From Nitriliruptoria bacterium (lineage in GTDB: Bacteria > Actinomycetota > Nitriliruptoria > Euzebyales > Egibacteraceae): 64,000 nt of DNA. The stretch covers positions 1 to 64,000 of the forward strand of contig PWER01000097.1 in assembly GCA_003553565.1 (NCBI GenBank). The letters are read 5' to 3'. Each line of letters starts with the position of its first letter. Within the stretch, counting starts at the first letter, position 1. Both the position numbers and the translations under genes were made by a program. The notes beneath the pieces are model-generated. The model was not told the origin of the DNA. It was given only the letters and a program-made list of their open reading frames with translations, and did not search any database. This document shows, one piece after another, positions 1-8,035 of the stretch.

Positions 1-1
1 C

Positions 2-226
2 TGCGGACCGTGGCAGCGCGCCAGAGCCGACGAGGCAACCCGTGTGACGTGCGTGCACCTGGACCTGCGGTTCGTGCTGCACGCCGACGCCACGCCGCGC
101 CCTCCGGCGGACGAGAGCCAGGACGTGGCCTGGTTCGGCTGGGATCAGGCCGCGCGCATGGTCGACGCGGGGCTCGCCGAGGCCCTGGCGCGCCTCGCCC
201 CCTCGCCAGCCGACCGCGAAGCCTGA
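2..226 (+). CDS. NUDIX hydrolase, C-terminal fragment
   Basis: The reading frame is open from the left edge and ends at a TGA, so only about the last 74 residues are present and the NUDIX box itself lies outside the window. The remaining part contains HLDLRFVL, an ESQDVAWFGWD stretch and an alanine/leucine-rich end. This is the usual finish of actinobacterial NUDIX hydrolases of the MutT/ADP-ribose pyrophosphatase-like type, where a strand with the HxDLR pattern is followed by an ES(x)DVRWF segment. Substrate cannot be judged without the N-terminal half. The gene is convergent with the downstream EamA transporter gene. The family call rests on this C-terminal pattern only. Confidence 0.6.
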   Translation, partial: CGPWQRARADEATRVTCVHLDLRFVLHADATPRPPADESQDVAWFGWDQAARMVDAGLAEALARLAPSPADREA

Positions 227-283
227 GACCTGGCGGCGCGATCAGCGCAGCCCGCCCGACCCGAGCAGCCTGCCCGAGCGCCG

Positions 284-1204
284 TCAGGTCGAGCGGACCG
301 CGGCTGCGACCGCCGGGCGCCGCGGCGCGCGGGACTGCACCAGCGCGACCCCGGCGACCACCACAGCGGCACCCAGCAGCATCGAGGCCCGCAGCGGCTC
401 GTCGAGCACCACCACACCGAGCGTCACCGCCACGACGGGGATCAGGTAGGTCACCGTGGAGGTGCGCGTCGCGCCGATCTCTCCCAGCAGCCGGTAGTAG
501 AGGATGTAGGCCGTGCCGGTGCCGAGCACGCCGAGGCCGGTGATCGCCCCCAGCACCCCGAGGGTCAGCGTTGGCGCGCCCCCGGCGAGCAGGGGCGCCA
601 GCAGCCACAGCACCCCCGCGGCGCACGCGAGCTGCCCGGCGGCCAGCACCAGCGGCGAGTGGCCGCGCCCCGACAGGAAGCGCCGCATGTAGGTGAACCC
701 GACGCCATAGCAGGCTGCCGCCCCGACGATGGCCAGCTGCGGCACCAGCGGCACCCGGTCGGCTGCGGCAGCTCCGAGCTCGACGGGGCCGACGACGAGC
801 GCCACGCCCGCGAAGCCGAGCGCCAATCCGACGGCCCGTCGCAGGTGAAGGCGCTCGTCGGACAGGGCCGCAGCCGCGACCATGGTGGTGAACAGCGGCG
901 TCGCAGCGTTGAGCACCCCAGCAAGCCCTGAGGGCACCTGCTGCTGCCCCCAGGCCAGCAGCAGCCAGGGCACGACGTTGGCGACGATGCCGGCCACCAG
1001 CAGATGCCCCCACACCGCCCTGCTGCGTGGCAGCGGTGCGCGCAGCAGGGCCACGACGAGGGCGAGCACCAGCGCCCCCAGGGTGAGGCGGCCCAGCACG
1101 ACCTGCGGCGGGGACAGCCCTTCCAGCGCCAGATTGATGAACAGGAAGCTGGAGCCCCACAGGCACGCCAGGACCCCGAGCCCGGTGGCAGCGCGCACGC
1201 TCAT
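284..1204 (-). CDS. EamA/DMT-family transporter
   Basis: A 306-residue integral membrane protein with about ten hydrophobic segments arranged as two EamA repeats, typical of the drug/metabolite transporter superfamily. Recognisable pieces are the N-terminal CLWGSSFLFI segment, the mid-protein GVLNAATPLFTTMVA helix, and the second-repeat GTGTAYILYYRLLGEIGAT and YLIPVVAVTLGV segments near the end. It probably exports a small metabolite or amino acid across the cytoplasmic membrane; the substrate is unknown. The start is the ATG that overlaps the stop codon of the upstream hydrolase gene (ATGA), which implies translational coupling. A longer in-frame extension upstream is arginine-rich and is rejected because it is antisense-like junk overlapping the hydrolase. 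Confidence 0.9.
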   Translation of the reverse strand: MSVRAATGLGVLACLWGSSFLFINLALEGLSPPQVVLGRLTLGALVLALVVALLRAPLPRSRAVWGHLLVAGIVANVVPWLLLAWGQQQVPSGLAGVLNAATPLFTTMVAAAALSDERLHLRRAVGLALGFAGVALVVGPVELGAAAADRVPLVPQLAIVGAAACYGVGFTYMRRFLSGRGHSPLVLAAGQLACAAGVLWLLAPLLAGGAPTLTLGVLGAITGLGVLGTGTAYILYYRLLGEIGATRTSTVTYLIPVVAVTLGVVVLDEPLRASMLLGAAVVVAGVALVQSRAPRRPAVAAAVRST

Positions 1205-1944
1205 CGCCGACCCGTGCCAGGGCTGGCGGGGGCGTCGGCCTCGTTCCCGGGTGCCTCGGCGCCGAGGTCGTGCAGCCAGCGCTGCACCACCTCGGCGGCC
1301 TCGGCTCGGACCTCGTCGGTGGTGCGCCGGTCGCGCGCCCGCACGGTGAAGCCGTGGTCGGCACCCGCAAGGACGTGCACCGTGCGCGGCCCGGCCAGCG
1401 CGGGCACCTGCGCGTCGAGCAGGTCGCGGCCGCACAGGCGGTCACGGTCGCCGCTGACCAGCAGGGTCGGCACGACGAGACGTGGCCAGTGGTCGGTGCG
1501 CAGCCGGTCGGGGCGGCCCTCGGGGTGCAGCGGGTAGGCCAGCAGGCACAGACCGGCGACCTCAGCGCCACCAGCCACCACGTGGCTCGCGACACGCCCG
1601 CCCAGCGAGCGTCCACCCACCACCAGCGGGCGCGGTCCCAACGCAGCGCCCGCTGCGGCCAGCACGTCGCGGTAGGCAGCCTCGAGCCGGCGCATCGGGT
1701 CGGGCCGGCGACGCCCCGCGGCGGCGTAGGGGAGCTCGAAGGCCAGCACGGGAGTGCCGCCTGCGGCCAGGCGCTCGACGAGGTCGCGCAGCACCGGATC
1801 GCCGAGGTCCGAGCCCGCACCGTGGGTCAGCACCAGGCCCGGTCGCGCGACCGGCGCGTCGGCGCGCCAGCGCAGCGCGGCGACCTGCTCGACCGCCTGA
1901 GGCGGCGTGAGCGGCACGCGCAGGGCCTCGGCGGACTCGGACAC
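1201..1944 (-). CDS. alpha/beta-hydrolase (dienelactone-hydrolase/KANL3-Tex30 type)
   Basis: A 247-residue cytosolic alpha/beta-hydrolase. The oxyanion-region motif LTHGAGSD is near residue 40, and the nucleophile elbow GRSLGG has Ser113. The late VSGDRDRLC strand and GADHGF provide the probable acid and histidine. This pattern matches the KANL3/Tex30-like alpha/beta-hydrolases; the substrate is unknown. The start chosen is a GTG with AGGGGG five bases upstream. An ATG further upstream would add a low-complexity leader that looks untranslated. The stop overlaps the start of the EamA transporter gene, so the two are likely one operon. Catalytic residues look complete, unlike the hydrolase at 46.1-47.1 kb. 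Confidence 0.8.
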   Translation of the reverse strand: MSESAEALRVPLTPPQAVEQVAALRWRADAPVARPGLVLTHGAGSDLGDPVLRDLVERLAAGGTPVLAFELPYAAAGRRRPDPMRRLEAAYRDVLAAAGAALGPRPLVVGGRSLGGRVASHVVAGGAEVAGLCLLAYPLHPEGRPDRLRTDHWPRLVVPTLLVSGDRDRLCGRDLLDAQVPALAGPRTVHVLAGADHGFTVRARDRRTTDEVRAEAAEVVQRWLHDLGAEAPGNEADAPASPGTGRR

Positions 1945-2093
1945 CACAGCCCCCTGTCGGGTCGGGCAGGACTCGGCGAGGCTACTCGGCGGGGGCGGTG
2001 CGGGCAGGCCGTGTCCCGCCAGCGGAACCCGCCGCTCCGGCTGGGCGCATGGCCCCACCGAGCGCCGCATCATGGGCTACCGTCGGGATTCCG

Positions 2094-2729
2094 ATGACCC
2101 GTTCGCGCCCTCGCCGTCCCCTGCTGCTGATCCTGCTCGCCATCGCGGTGCTCGGGGTCGCCTACCTCGCGGTGAGCGCATCCCAGGTGGTGCTCGGCGC
2201 CAGCGCGGACGAGCCGCTGGCAGGCGAGGCGATCGTGGTGCTAGGCGCCGCCCAGTACGACGGCGCGCCCTCCCCCGCCCTCGAGCAGCGCCTCCAGCGC
2301 GCGCACGCGCTCTGGGAGGACGGGGTCGCACCGGTGATCGTGGTCACCGGCGGCAAGCTTCCACAGGACCAGTTCACCGAGGCTGGCGCGGGCAGCATCT
2401 GGCTGCAGGCCCGGGGAGTGCCCGAGGAGGCCATCCGCCGCGAGGTGCAGAGCGCCAACACCTACGACCAGCTGGCAGCGACGGCGCGGCTCCTGCGCGA
2501 CGAGGGCATCAGCTCGGTGGTGCTGGTCTCCCACGACCTGCACGCCGCACGGTTGCGGGCGATCGCCGCCGAGGTCGGCCTCGAGGCGACGGTCGCACCG
2601 GTGCCCTCGCACCGGGCGGGGCCGGCGTGGAGCGAGCGCCTGGTGCGCGAGACGGGCTCGCTGGCAGCCGGCCAGCTGATGGGCTTCCGGCGACTGCGCA
2701 ACGTGCAGGCCGCGCTCGCCGACGACTGA
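2094..2729 (+). CDS. YdcF/SanA-like DUF218 membrane-anchored protein
   Basis: A 211-residue protein with one N-terminal membrane segment (about residues 9-28) followed by a DUF218 domain. Diagnostic pieces are AIVVLGAAQYDG, VTGGKLP, the SANTYDQL stretch and VVLVSHDLHAARL, which is the usual DUF218 order. The family (ElyC/SanA/YdcF) is tied to cell-envelope maintenance in proteobacteria, but its chemistry is unsettled. The ATG was chosen because the basic MTRSRPRR stretch followed by the hydrophobic helix is a normal signal-anchor layout. The longer upstream extension is proline/alanine-rich and overlaps the divergent hydrolase promoter region. A TACCGT hexamer lies about 11 nt before the start. 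Confidence 0.85.
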   Translation: MTRSRPRRPLLLILLAIAVLGVAYLAVSASQVVLGASADEPLAGEAIVVLGAAQYDGAPSPALEQRLQRAHALWEDGVAPVIVVTGGKLPQDQFTEAGAGSIWLQARGVPEEAIRREVQSANTYDQLAATARLLRDEGISSVVLVSHDLHAARLRAIAAEVGLEATVAPVPSHRAGPAWSERLVRETGSLAAGQLMGFRRLRNVQAALADD

Positions 2730-2809
2730 CCCGCGCGGGTGCCCCATGGTTGCGGGGGTGGCCCCATGGTCGCGCCCCGAGGGGCCGAGCGACCGTCGGT
2801 GCGGCGCTG

Positions 2810-3001
2810 CTAGCTGCCCGGGTCCACCGCAGGCGCCTGCGAGGCGCTGCGCTGGCGCAGCCACGCGGTCCCGAACCCGTGAACGAGCACGGCGAGCGTC
2901 ATCAGCGCCGCGACGCCGTACATGCCGATGACGACGCTGACGATGGCGGCGACGACGGTCCCCGCGACGAGCAGCTGACGAAGTGCGTTCACCGACGACA
3001 T
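2810..3001 (-). CDS. small membrane protein, unknown function
   Basis: A 63-residue protein starting MSSVNALRQL with one or two hydrophobic helices (roughly residues 9-29 and 28-45), then a basic segment WLRQRSASQ and a short tail. A GGGAGGCTGCC stretch upstream offers a ribosome-binding site. I do not recognise a family. It sits between a DUF218 gene and an initiator tRNA gene, neither of which suggests a function. Length and hydrophobicity argue for a real membrane microprotein, but the evidence is limited to composition, start context and lack of a competing frame. Confidence 0.55.
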   Translation of the reverse strand: MSSVNALRQLLVAGTVVAAIVSVVIGMYGVAALMTLAVLVHGFGTAWLRQRSASQAPAVDPGS

Positions 3002-3127
3002 GGCAGCCTCCCTGGGGCGTGTGCGGCAAGGATAGGGCCCGGCTTGGGCGACCGCGGTGCGACCGCCGCCGCTCCTCGAGCGCCGCGCCGGTGGCACCGC
3101 TGGCGCGGCGCGGCCGGCACATGCGAC

Positions 3128-3151
3128 GCCCCCGGGAGCGATCCCGGGGGC
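3128..3151 (-). terminator. terminator hairpin of the initiator tRNA gene
   Basis: A perfect 10-bp stem (3128-3137 with 3142-3151) closes a GCGA tetraloop four bases past the CCA end of the tRNA. The stem is nearly all G/C and has no U tract, as is common in this genome. Confidence 0.7.
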
Positions 3152-3154
3152 TGG

Positions 3155-3231
3155 TGGTTGCGAGGGGAGGATTTGAACCTCCGACCTCCGGGTTATGAGC
3201 CCGGCGAGCTACCTGACTGCTCCACCTCGCA
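3155..3231 (-). tRNA. initiator tRNA-Met (CAU)
   Basis: The 77-nt cloverleaf folds completely and encodes its CCA end. The anticodon loop is CUCAUAA with a CCGGG/CCCGG stem, giving the three consecutive G-C pairs (29-31 with 39-41) that mark initiator tRNA. The D stem GAGC/GCUC contains the A11-U24 pair, also an initiator feature. The T arm is GGAGG UUCAAAU CCUCC. The acceptor stem is seven pairs with U1 opposite A72, where most bacterial initiators have an unpaired C1/A72. A strong hairpin follows the CCA end. Confidence 0.97.
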
Positions 3232-3308
3232 GGCAGGACTGTAGCGTCGTCGGAGGCCCGTGCAACCGTGGCGGGTGCGTGCGGACGCCCGCCACGGCAG
3301 GTCACGGA

Positions 3309-6300
3309 TCAGTCGAGCCCGGCGGTGTCGTCCAGGTCGTCGAAGCGGCGCAGCGCCTCGTCGACGAGCTCTTGGCCGCGCCGCGTCTCCTCCTGGTACG
3401 TCCCCAGCTCACCGTCGCTCAGGGCCGCCTCGGCATTGCTGAAGTGCTCCATCGCCTCGTTGAGCAGGTCAGCGACCTCGGGGTCGATGTCGGCGAGATC
3501 CTCCGGCTCGGCGGGGAGGTCGCCCGGCGCGTCATCGGGAACCTCGTCGAGCTCCTCGTCGAAGACGTCCTCCTCCTCGAGCTCCTCCTCGATGATGGAG
3601 GGATCGACCCCGCCGGTCTCGGGGATGTCGGGCAGGTCGTCGCCGTAGAGGTCGCGCAGCGCCTGGCTCAGCGAGGTGGACCACACGAGCTCGTCGTCAT
3701 GGGCCACGATCACCAGGCGCAGCTTCGGCAGCGCCTCGGAGCCCTCGCCCTCGGGCTGGAGGAACACCGGCTGGGCGTAGACCTGCGAGTCGGCCACGGG
3801 CAGCACGATGGTGTTGCCGTAGATCACCGAGGCGTTGGACCGGTTCCACACACCGATGAGGTTGGCCAGCGCCCCACCGGCCTGGATGTTGCCGGTGAAC
3901 TGGTTGGGTCCCCAGCGGGTGTCGTCGCCGCGCGGGAGCTCGTAGCCCTTGAGCTCCCCGAGGTTCTCCCCGTCACTGCGCCCCACGAGCCAGCCCGACA
4001 GCACCGGGCGGTCCCGGGGCGTGAACGGCTGCACCAAGCCGAACTCGCGCTCCTCCTCGCCTGGCAGCTGCATGAGCTGGTAGTGGGGGCGCATCTGGCG
4101 GTCGCCCTCGCCCGGGCTGTCGCCGGCGTTGAGCGCCGACGCCGCGTCACGCGGGATCGACCAGTGGTCCTCGCCCTGGTAGAAGCGCGGGATGTTGTCG
4201 ACGTGATAGCGCCGGTAGACACCCGCCTGGACGCGGAAGATGTCCTCGGGGTAGCGGAAGTGGGATCGCAGGTCCTCGCTGGCCTCGTCGGCGTCGGTGA
4301 ACACGTCGGGGAACACCGACTGCCAGGCGTCGAGCACCGGGTCGTCGTCATCGACGACGTAGAAGTCGACGGTGCCGTCGTAGGCGTCGACCACGACCTT
4401 GACGCTGTTGCGGATGTAGTTGGCCCTGCCCTCGAGGCCGGGGCGCTCGACCACCGTCTCCTGGAGCTGGACCTCACCGTCGCCGGTGGCCACCACCTCG
4501 AACTCGATCTGATCGGTGGGCGTGAGCGCACCGAGGTCCACGCGCTCGGAGTAGGGGATCATGTCGCTGGTGGTGTAGGCGTCCTGGATCCACTTGACGC
4601 GGTCGTCGATCACCACCGGGTAGGGGTCGTGGTCGAGCTCCAGGAACGGGGCGATCTCCTCGACGCGCTCGCGCACCGAGCGGTTGAACAGCACATCGGA
4701 GTCGCTGTCGATCAGCCCCGACAGCAGGATGTTGCGGTCGGCGAAGCGCAGCGCGAAGGCAACACGGTTGAGCACCCCACCGACCTGGACGCCGTCGGCG
4801 CCGGTGTAGCGGTAGGAGCGGTCCTGGCCGCCTTCGCCCTCGTCCACGGGGAAGTCGAACTCGTCGAGCTCGGTGCCCACGATCGAGTAGTTCGGGGCGC
4901 GCGAGGCGTCACCGCCCATGTACAGCCGCGGGTTGCTGGCGTCGAACGGCTCCTCGCCCCGCTGGGGCATGTCCTGGGCCACCAGCACGGGGTCGCCGGT
5001 GCCGGTCGCCTGGTTCACGTCGGCGGCCACCACGCCGTAGCCGTGGGTGTAGACCAGGTGGCGGTTCTCCCAGGAGGACTCGTCCCCGAGGTTGTCGACG
5101 TTGATCTCGCGGGAGCTGAGCATCACCTGGCGCAGCTCACCGTCCATCTCGTAGCGATCGACGTCCACGCTCGGGAAGTCGTAGAAGCGTCGCCGCGCCT
5201 GGGTCTGCTCGAAGGAGGTCTGCAGCACCGAGGGATCCCACAGCCGCAGCGCCGACAGCGTCGGCGTGCTGGGCTCGACCTGATCGCTGGAGATCGACTG
5301 GGCGCCCTCGGTGGAGATCTCCTCGATGTCCTCGCCGACCGCCAGTCCGAAGCCGAACCGGGTCCACTCGATGTTGCGCTCGATGTACTGGGACTCGAGC
5401 TCCAGCTCCTGGGGCTCCACGCGGAAGGCCTGGATCGCTGCGGGGTAGATCCCAGCCAGGACGATGCCGACCACGATCAGCAGCGCCAGGCCGCCAGCGG
5501 GCACCCACCAGGTGCGCACGAAGATGTTGGCGAGGAACAGCACCGCCACGACGGCGGCGACGATCGCGAGGACCTGGTAGGCCAGCAGCTGCGCGGTGGC
5601 GTCGGTGTAGTTGACGCCCATGGTGACGCCGCGCTCGGAGTAGCTGAGCAGGTGCTGGTCCAGCACGAACCCCCAGGCGCGCACGCCCACCGCCAGGGCC
5701 AGCAGCACCGACAGGTGCACGTTGACCTGCGGCGCGATCTTCTGACCCGGCGACTGGGGGCGGATCCCACCGAACACGTAGTGGGCGATCCCCGACAGCA
5801 CGATCGTGACGATCAGGCTGGTGAACAGCCAGGAGTTCAGCGCCTCCCAGAAGGGCAGGTCGAACACGAAGTAGCCGAGGTCGCGACCGAACTGCGGATC
5901 GGTCTCGCCGAAGGCTCCGCCGCCGAGGAACAGCAGCACCGTGCGCCACTCGCCGGCCAGCGACAGACCCGACAGCAGGCCCACGACCAGGGCGACGCCC
6001 AGCAGCAGCGGCTTGGCGTAGGGCTCGAGCGCCTCGCGGTAGCGCTCGATGGTCTCCTCCTGCTCGGAGGGGATCCGGTAGGGCGGAGCGAGACGTCGCG
6101 CCAGCAGCAGGTTGACCGCCAGCAGCGCGAACACCACGAGCCCGACGACGATGCCCGTCCCCAGCTGCGTGCCCAGCAGCGTCCAGAACACCGAGACGAA
6201 GCCGAGGCTGTCGAACCAGAGCACGTCGGTGTAGAACGTGGCGAGGGCCCGGCCGAAGAACACGACCAGGAGGGCCACCAGCAGGAGGAGAAGCCACCAC

Positions 6301-6329
6301 CGCCGGCGCAACTCTGCAAGGAAACTCAC
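3309..6329 (-). CDS. UPF0182 family large membrane protein
   Basis: A 1006-residue protein of the UPF0182 family (COG1615), an actinobacterial/cyanobacterial membrane protein of unknown function. The N-terminal third has about seven transmembrane helices, starting with a WWLLLLLVALLVVFFGRAL segment. The rest is a large extracytoplasmic part with family landmarks such as SQYIERNIEWTRFGF, NRHLVYTHGYGVV, DDRVKWIQDAYTTSDMIPYS, and VYRRYHVDN. The last roughly 130 residues are strikingly acidic (EEELEEEDVFDEELDEV), then end in a predicted helical tail. Start is GTG (MSFLAELRRR); upstream in-frame sequence is arginine-rich and unlike the family. In Mycobacterium this family lies near DUF2342 and uvrD2 genes, both of which are also in this window. 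Confidence 0.93.
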   Translation of the reverse strand: MSFLAELRRRWWLLLLLVALLVVFFGRALATFYTDVLWFDSLGFVSVFWTLLGTQLGTGIVVGLVVFALLAVNLLLARRLAPPYRIPSEQEETIERYREALEPYAKPLLLGVALVVGLLSGLSLAGEWRTVLLFLGGGAFGETDPQFGRDLGYFVFDLPFWEALNSWLFTSLIVTIVLSGIAHYVFGGIRPQSPGQKIAPQVNVHLSVLLALAVGVRAWGFVLDQHLLSYSERGVTMGVNYTDATAQLLAYQVLAIVAAVVAVLFLANIFVRTWWVPAGGLALLIVVGIVLAGIYPAAIQAFRVEPQELELESQYIERNIEWTRFGFGLAVGEDIEEISTEGAQSISSDQVEPSTPTLSALRLWDPSVLQTSFEQTQARRRFYDFPSVDVDRYEMDGELRQVMLSSREINVDNLGDESSWENRHLVYTHGYGVVAADVNQATGTGDPVLVAQDMPQRGEEPFDASNPRLYMGGDASRAPNYSIVGTELDEFDFPVDEGEGGQDRSYRYTGADGVQVGGVLNRVAFALRFADRNILLSGLIDSDSDVLFNRSVRERVEEIAPFLELDHDPYPVVIDDRVKWIQDAYTTSDMIPYSERVDLGALTPTDQIEFEVVATGDGEVQLQETVVERPGLEGRANYIRNSVKVVVDAYDGTVDFYVVDDDDPVLDAWQSVFPDVFTDADEASEDLRSHFRYPEDIFRVQAGVYRRYHVDNIPRFYQGEDHWSIPRDAASALNAGDSPGEGDRQMRPHYQLMQLPGEEEREFGLVQPFTPRDRPVLSGWLVGRSDGENLGELKGYELPRGDDTRWGPNQFTGNIQAGGALANLIGVWNRSNASVIYGNTIVLPVADSQVYAQPVFLQPEGEGSEALPKLRLVIVAHDDELVWSTSLSQALRDLYGDDLPDIPETGGVDPSIIEEELEEEDVFDEELDEVPDDAPGDLPAEPEDLADIDPEVADLLNEAMEHFSNAEAALSDGELGTYQEETRRGQELVDEALRRFDDLDDTAGLD

Positions 6330-6545
6330 GATTAGGCTCCGAGTCCGGCGCTTGTGCCGATCACCCCGCAGCGTACCGCGGTGGTGCCCCCGACGACGGG
6401 CGTCTCCGAGCGCGCTCGGAGACACTGACGACCGCCTGCGCCGCCCGCACTGCAACGGGGCGTCGCGCGAGCACGCCTCGGTCCGCTGACGTCAGTGTCG
6501 GTGCGCGCCCGGAGGGCCTCCGGCTGCGCGCCGCCAAAGCGCCGG

Positions 6546-7544
6546 TCAGTCGATCTTGAAGAGGTGGCGGTTGCGCTCGAGCTCCTCCATGGCACGGCCG
6601 GCGCCCATGACCACGGTCTCCAGGGGGGTGTCGAGGATGCGCACGGGCACGTTGGTCTCCTGTGCGATCCGCGCGTCGAGCCCGGGCAGCAGCGCGCCGC
6701 CGCCGACGACGCGGATGCCCTCCTCGAGGATGTCCTGGGCGAGCTCGGGTGGACAGGCTCCCAGCGTCTCCACCACCGCCTGCACCACCTGCTCGATGGC
6801 GTCGTCGAGGGCCTCGCGGACCTCCTCGGAGCTGATCGTGAGGAGCTTGGGCAGGCCGGTGGCGAGCTCGCGGCCGCGGATCTCGGCCTTGGGCTCCTCG
6901 GCCTGGGGATACGCCGACCCGATCGCCATCTTCAGCTGCTCGGCGGTGCGCTCGCCGATGGCGACCGCGTGCTCGCGGCGCACGTACTGCTGCAGCGCGG
7001 CGTCGAGGTCGAACCCGCCCACGCGGACCGCGCGGTGCGTGACCACGCCGCCCAGCGAGATCACCGCGACCTCGCTGGTGCCGCCGCCGATGTCGACCAC
7101 GAGGTTGCCCACCGGCTGCTCGATGGGCAGGCCCGCGCCGATCGCGGCGGCCATGGGCTGCTCGATGAGGTAGGCCTGCGAGGCGCCGCCCTGCTCGGCG
7201 GCCTGCTCCACGGCACGCCGCTCGACCGGGGTGATGGCGCTGGGCACCGAGATGAGTACGCGCGTGCGGCGCAGGCGCCCCACGCCCACGCGCCGCAGCA
7301 GGCCGCGGATCATCTGGCTCGTGGTGTCGAAGTCGGTGATCGCCCCGCCGCGCAGCGGTCGCTCAGCCACGATGTGGCCCGGCGTCCGCCCGATCATGTT
7401 CGAGGCGGCGGTGCCGATCTCCAGCACCCCGCCGGAGCGCTCGTCGCGAGCCACGACGGTGGGCTCGTTGAAGACCACGCCCTTGCCACGTGCCCACACC
7501 AGGGTGTTGGCGGTGCCGAGGTCGATCGCGAGATCACGGGCCAT
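6546..7544 (-). CDS. mreB: MreB/Mbl-type actin homologue
   Basis: A 332-residue actin-family ATPase. Visible motifs are the phosphate-1 loop IDLGTANTLVW, the MIGRTPGHI segment, SVPSAITPVERRAV, the phosphate-2 loop VVDIGGGTSEVAVISLGG, and the adenosine motif RVVGGGALLPGLD. The length and order match MreB, which forms membrane-bound filaments guiding lateral cell-wall synthesis. The usual partners mreC, mreD, rodA and pbp2 are absent from the neighbourhood, so this is an orphan copy. A 52-residue membrane microprotein gene lies just upstream on the same strand and overlaps the start by 11 bases, suggesting coupled translation. Confidence 0.95.
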   Translation of the reverse strand: MARDLAIDLGTANTLVWARGKGVVFNEPTVVARDERSGGVLEIGTAASNMIGRTPGHIVAERPLRGGAITDFDTTSQMIRGLLRRVGVGRLRRTRVLISVPSAITPVERRAVEQAAEQGGASQAYLIEQPMAAAIGAGLPIEQPVGNLVVDIGGGTSEVAVISLGGVVTHRAVRVGGFDLDAALQQYVRREHAVAIGERTAEQLKMAIGSAYPQAEEPKAEIRGRELATGLPKLLTISSEEVREALDDAIEQVVQAVVETLGACPPELAQDILEEGIRVVGGGALLPGLDARIAQETNVPVRILDTPLETVVMGAGRAMEELERNRHLFKID

Positions 7545-7692
7545 GAGCGTCGTCGCCTCCGCGCGTCGACGCCAGCGCCTTGCGGGCGCGGGCGAACTGT
7601 CGGGTGTGGTCCCAGGCTCCTGGCCGTCGCTGCAGGGCCAGGAGGATCATCCACGCGCACAGCAGGGCGCCGAGCACGAGCAGGGCGATCAT
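7534..7692 (-). CDS. small membrane protein upstream of mreB
   Basis: A 52-residue protein beginning MIALLVLGALLCAWMILLAL, a clear single membrane helix, followed by a basic soluble tail with RRPGAWDHTRQFARARKAL. Its stop lies 11 bases inside the mreB gene, so translation of the two is probably coupled. The family is not recognised. The layout (short N-terminal helix and basic cytoplasmic tail, cotranscribed with an actin homologue) would fit a membrane anchor or regulator of the MreB filament, but that is inference from position only. No strong ribosome-binding site is visible. Confidence 0.55.
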   Translation of the reverse strand: MIALLVLGALLCAWMILLALQRRPGAWDHTRQFARARKALASTRGGDDAHGP

Positions 7693-7740
7693 AGGGCGTC
7701 CAGAGATCTGATGGCGGCGGGTGTGCGGCTGTGGCCCGGG

Positions 7741-7768
7741 ATCGGCCTCCCGGAATCGGCCTCCCGGA
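7741..7768. repeat. tandem duplication, 14-bp unit x2
   Basis: Two perfect adjacent copies of ATCGGCCTCCCGGA in the spacer between the mreB pair and the divergent siroheme-decarboxylase-like gene. The sequence has no protein-coding role that I can see. Confidence 0.85.
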
Positions 7769-7885
7769 ACGGGGCTGCGGGGTGCGGGCAGCGCCGGCCA
7801 GTCCGCACGGTAGGGGCTGGTCGCGTCGAGTGCTGCGCGCGCAGGTGGCCACTCGTCCACCGCCGCCGCGCGGGCGCAGCGGATG

Positions 7886-7917
7886 ACCGAGGCCGGCGGG
7901 CACCGAGGCCAGCGGGC
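7886..7917. repeat. tandem duplication, 16-bp unit x2
   Basis: Two adjacent 16-bp copies starting ACCGAGGCC, differing at one base (G/A). They lie in the 343-nt divergent spacer 7693-8035, which otherwise shows no gene; promoters for both flanking genes should lie here but no clear -35/-10 pair stands out. Confidence 0.8.
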
Positions 7918-8035
7918 ACGTGTCGAGGAGCCCTGCTCACGGCCTGCGGTGCGCCCGCTGCGTGCCGGGCGTAGGGTGCGCTGGCAGAGCCACTGCAGCG
8001 CCGCTGCACAGCCGCCGTGCCGACGCCGGAGCGCC

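Noticed and set aside
3195-6335. 1046-residue open frame on the plus strand opposite UPF0182
   Set aside because: Antisense shadow; composition is His/Val/Gly/Leu-rich with no domain, while the minus frame matches UPF0182 throughout.
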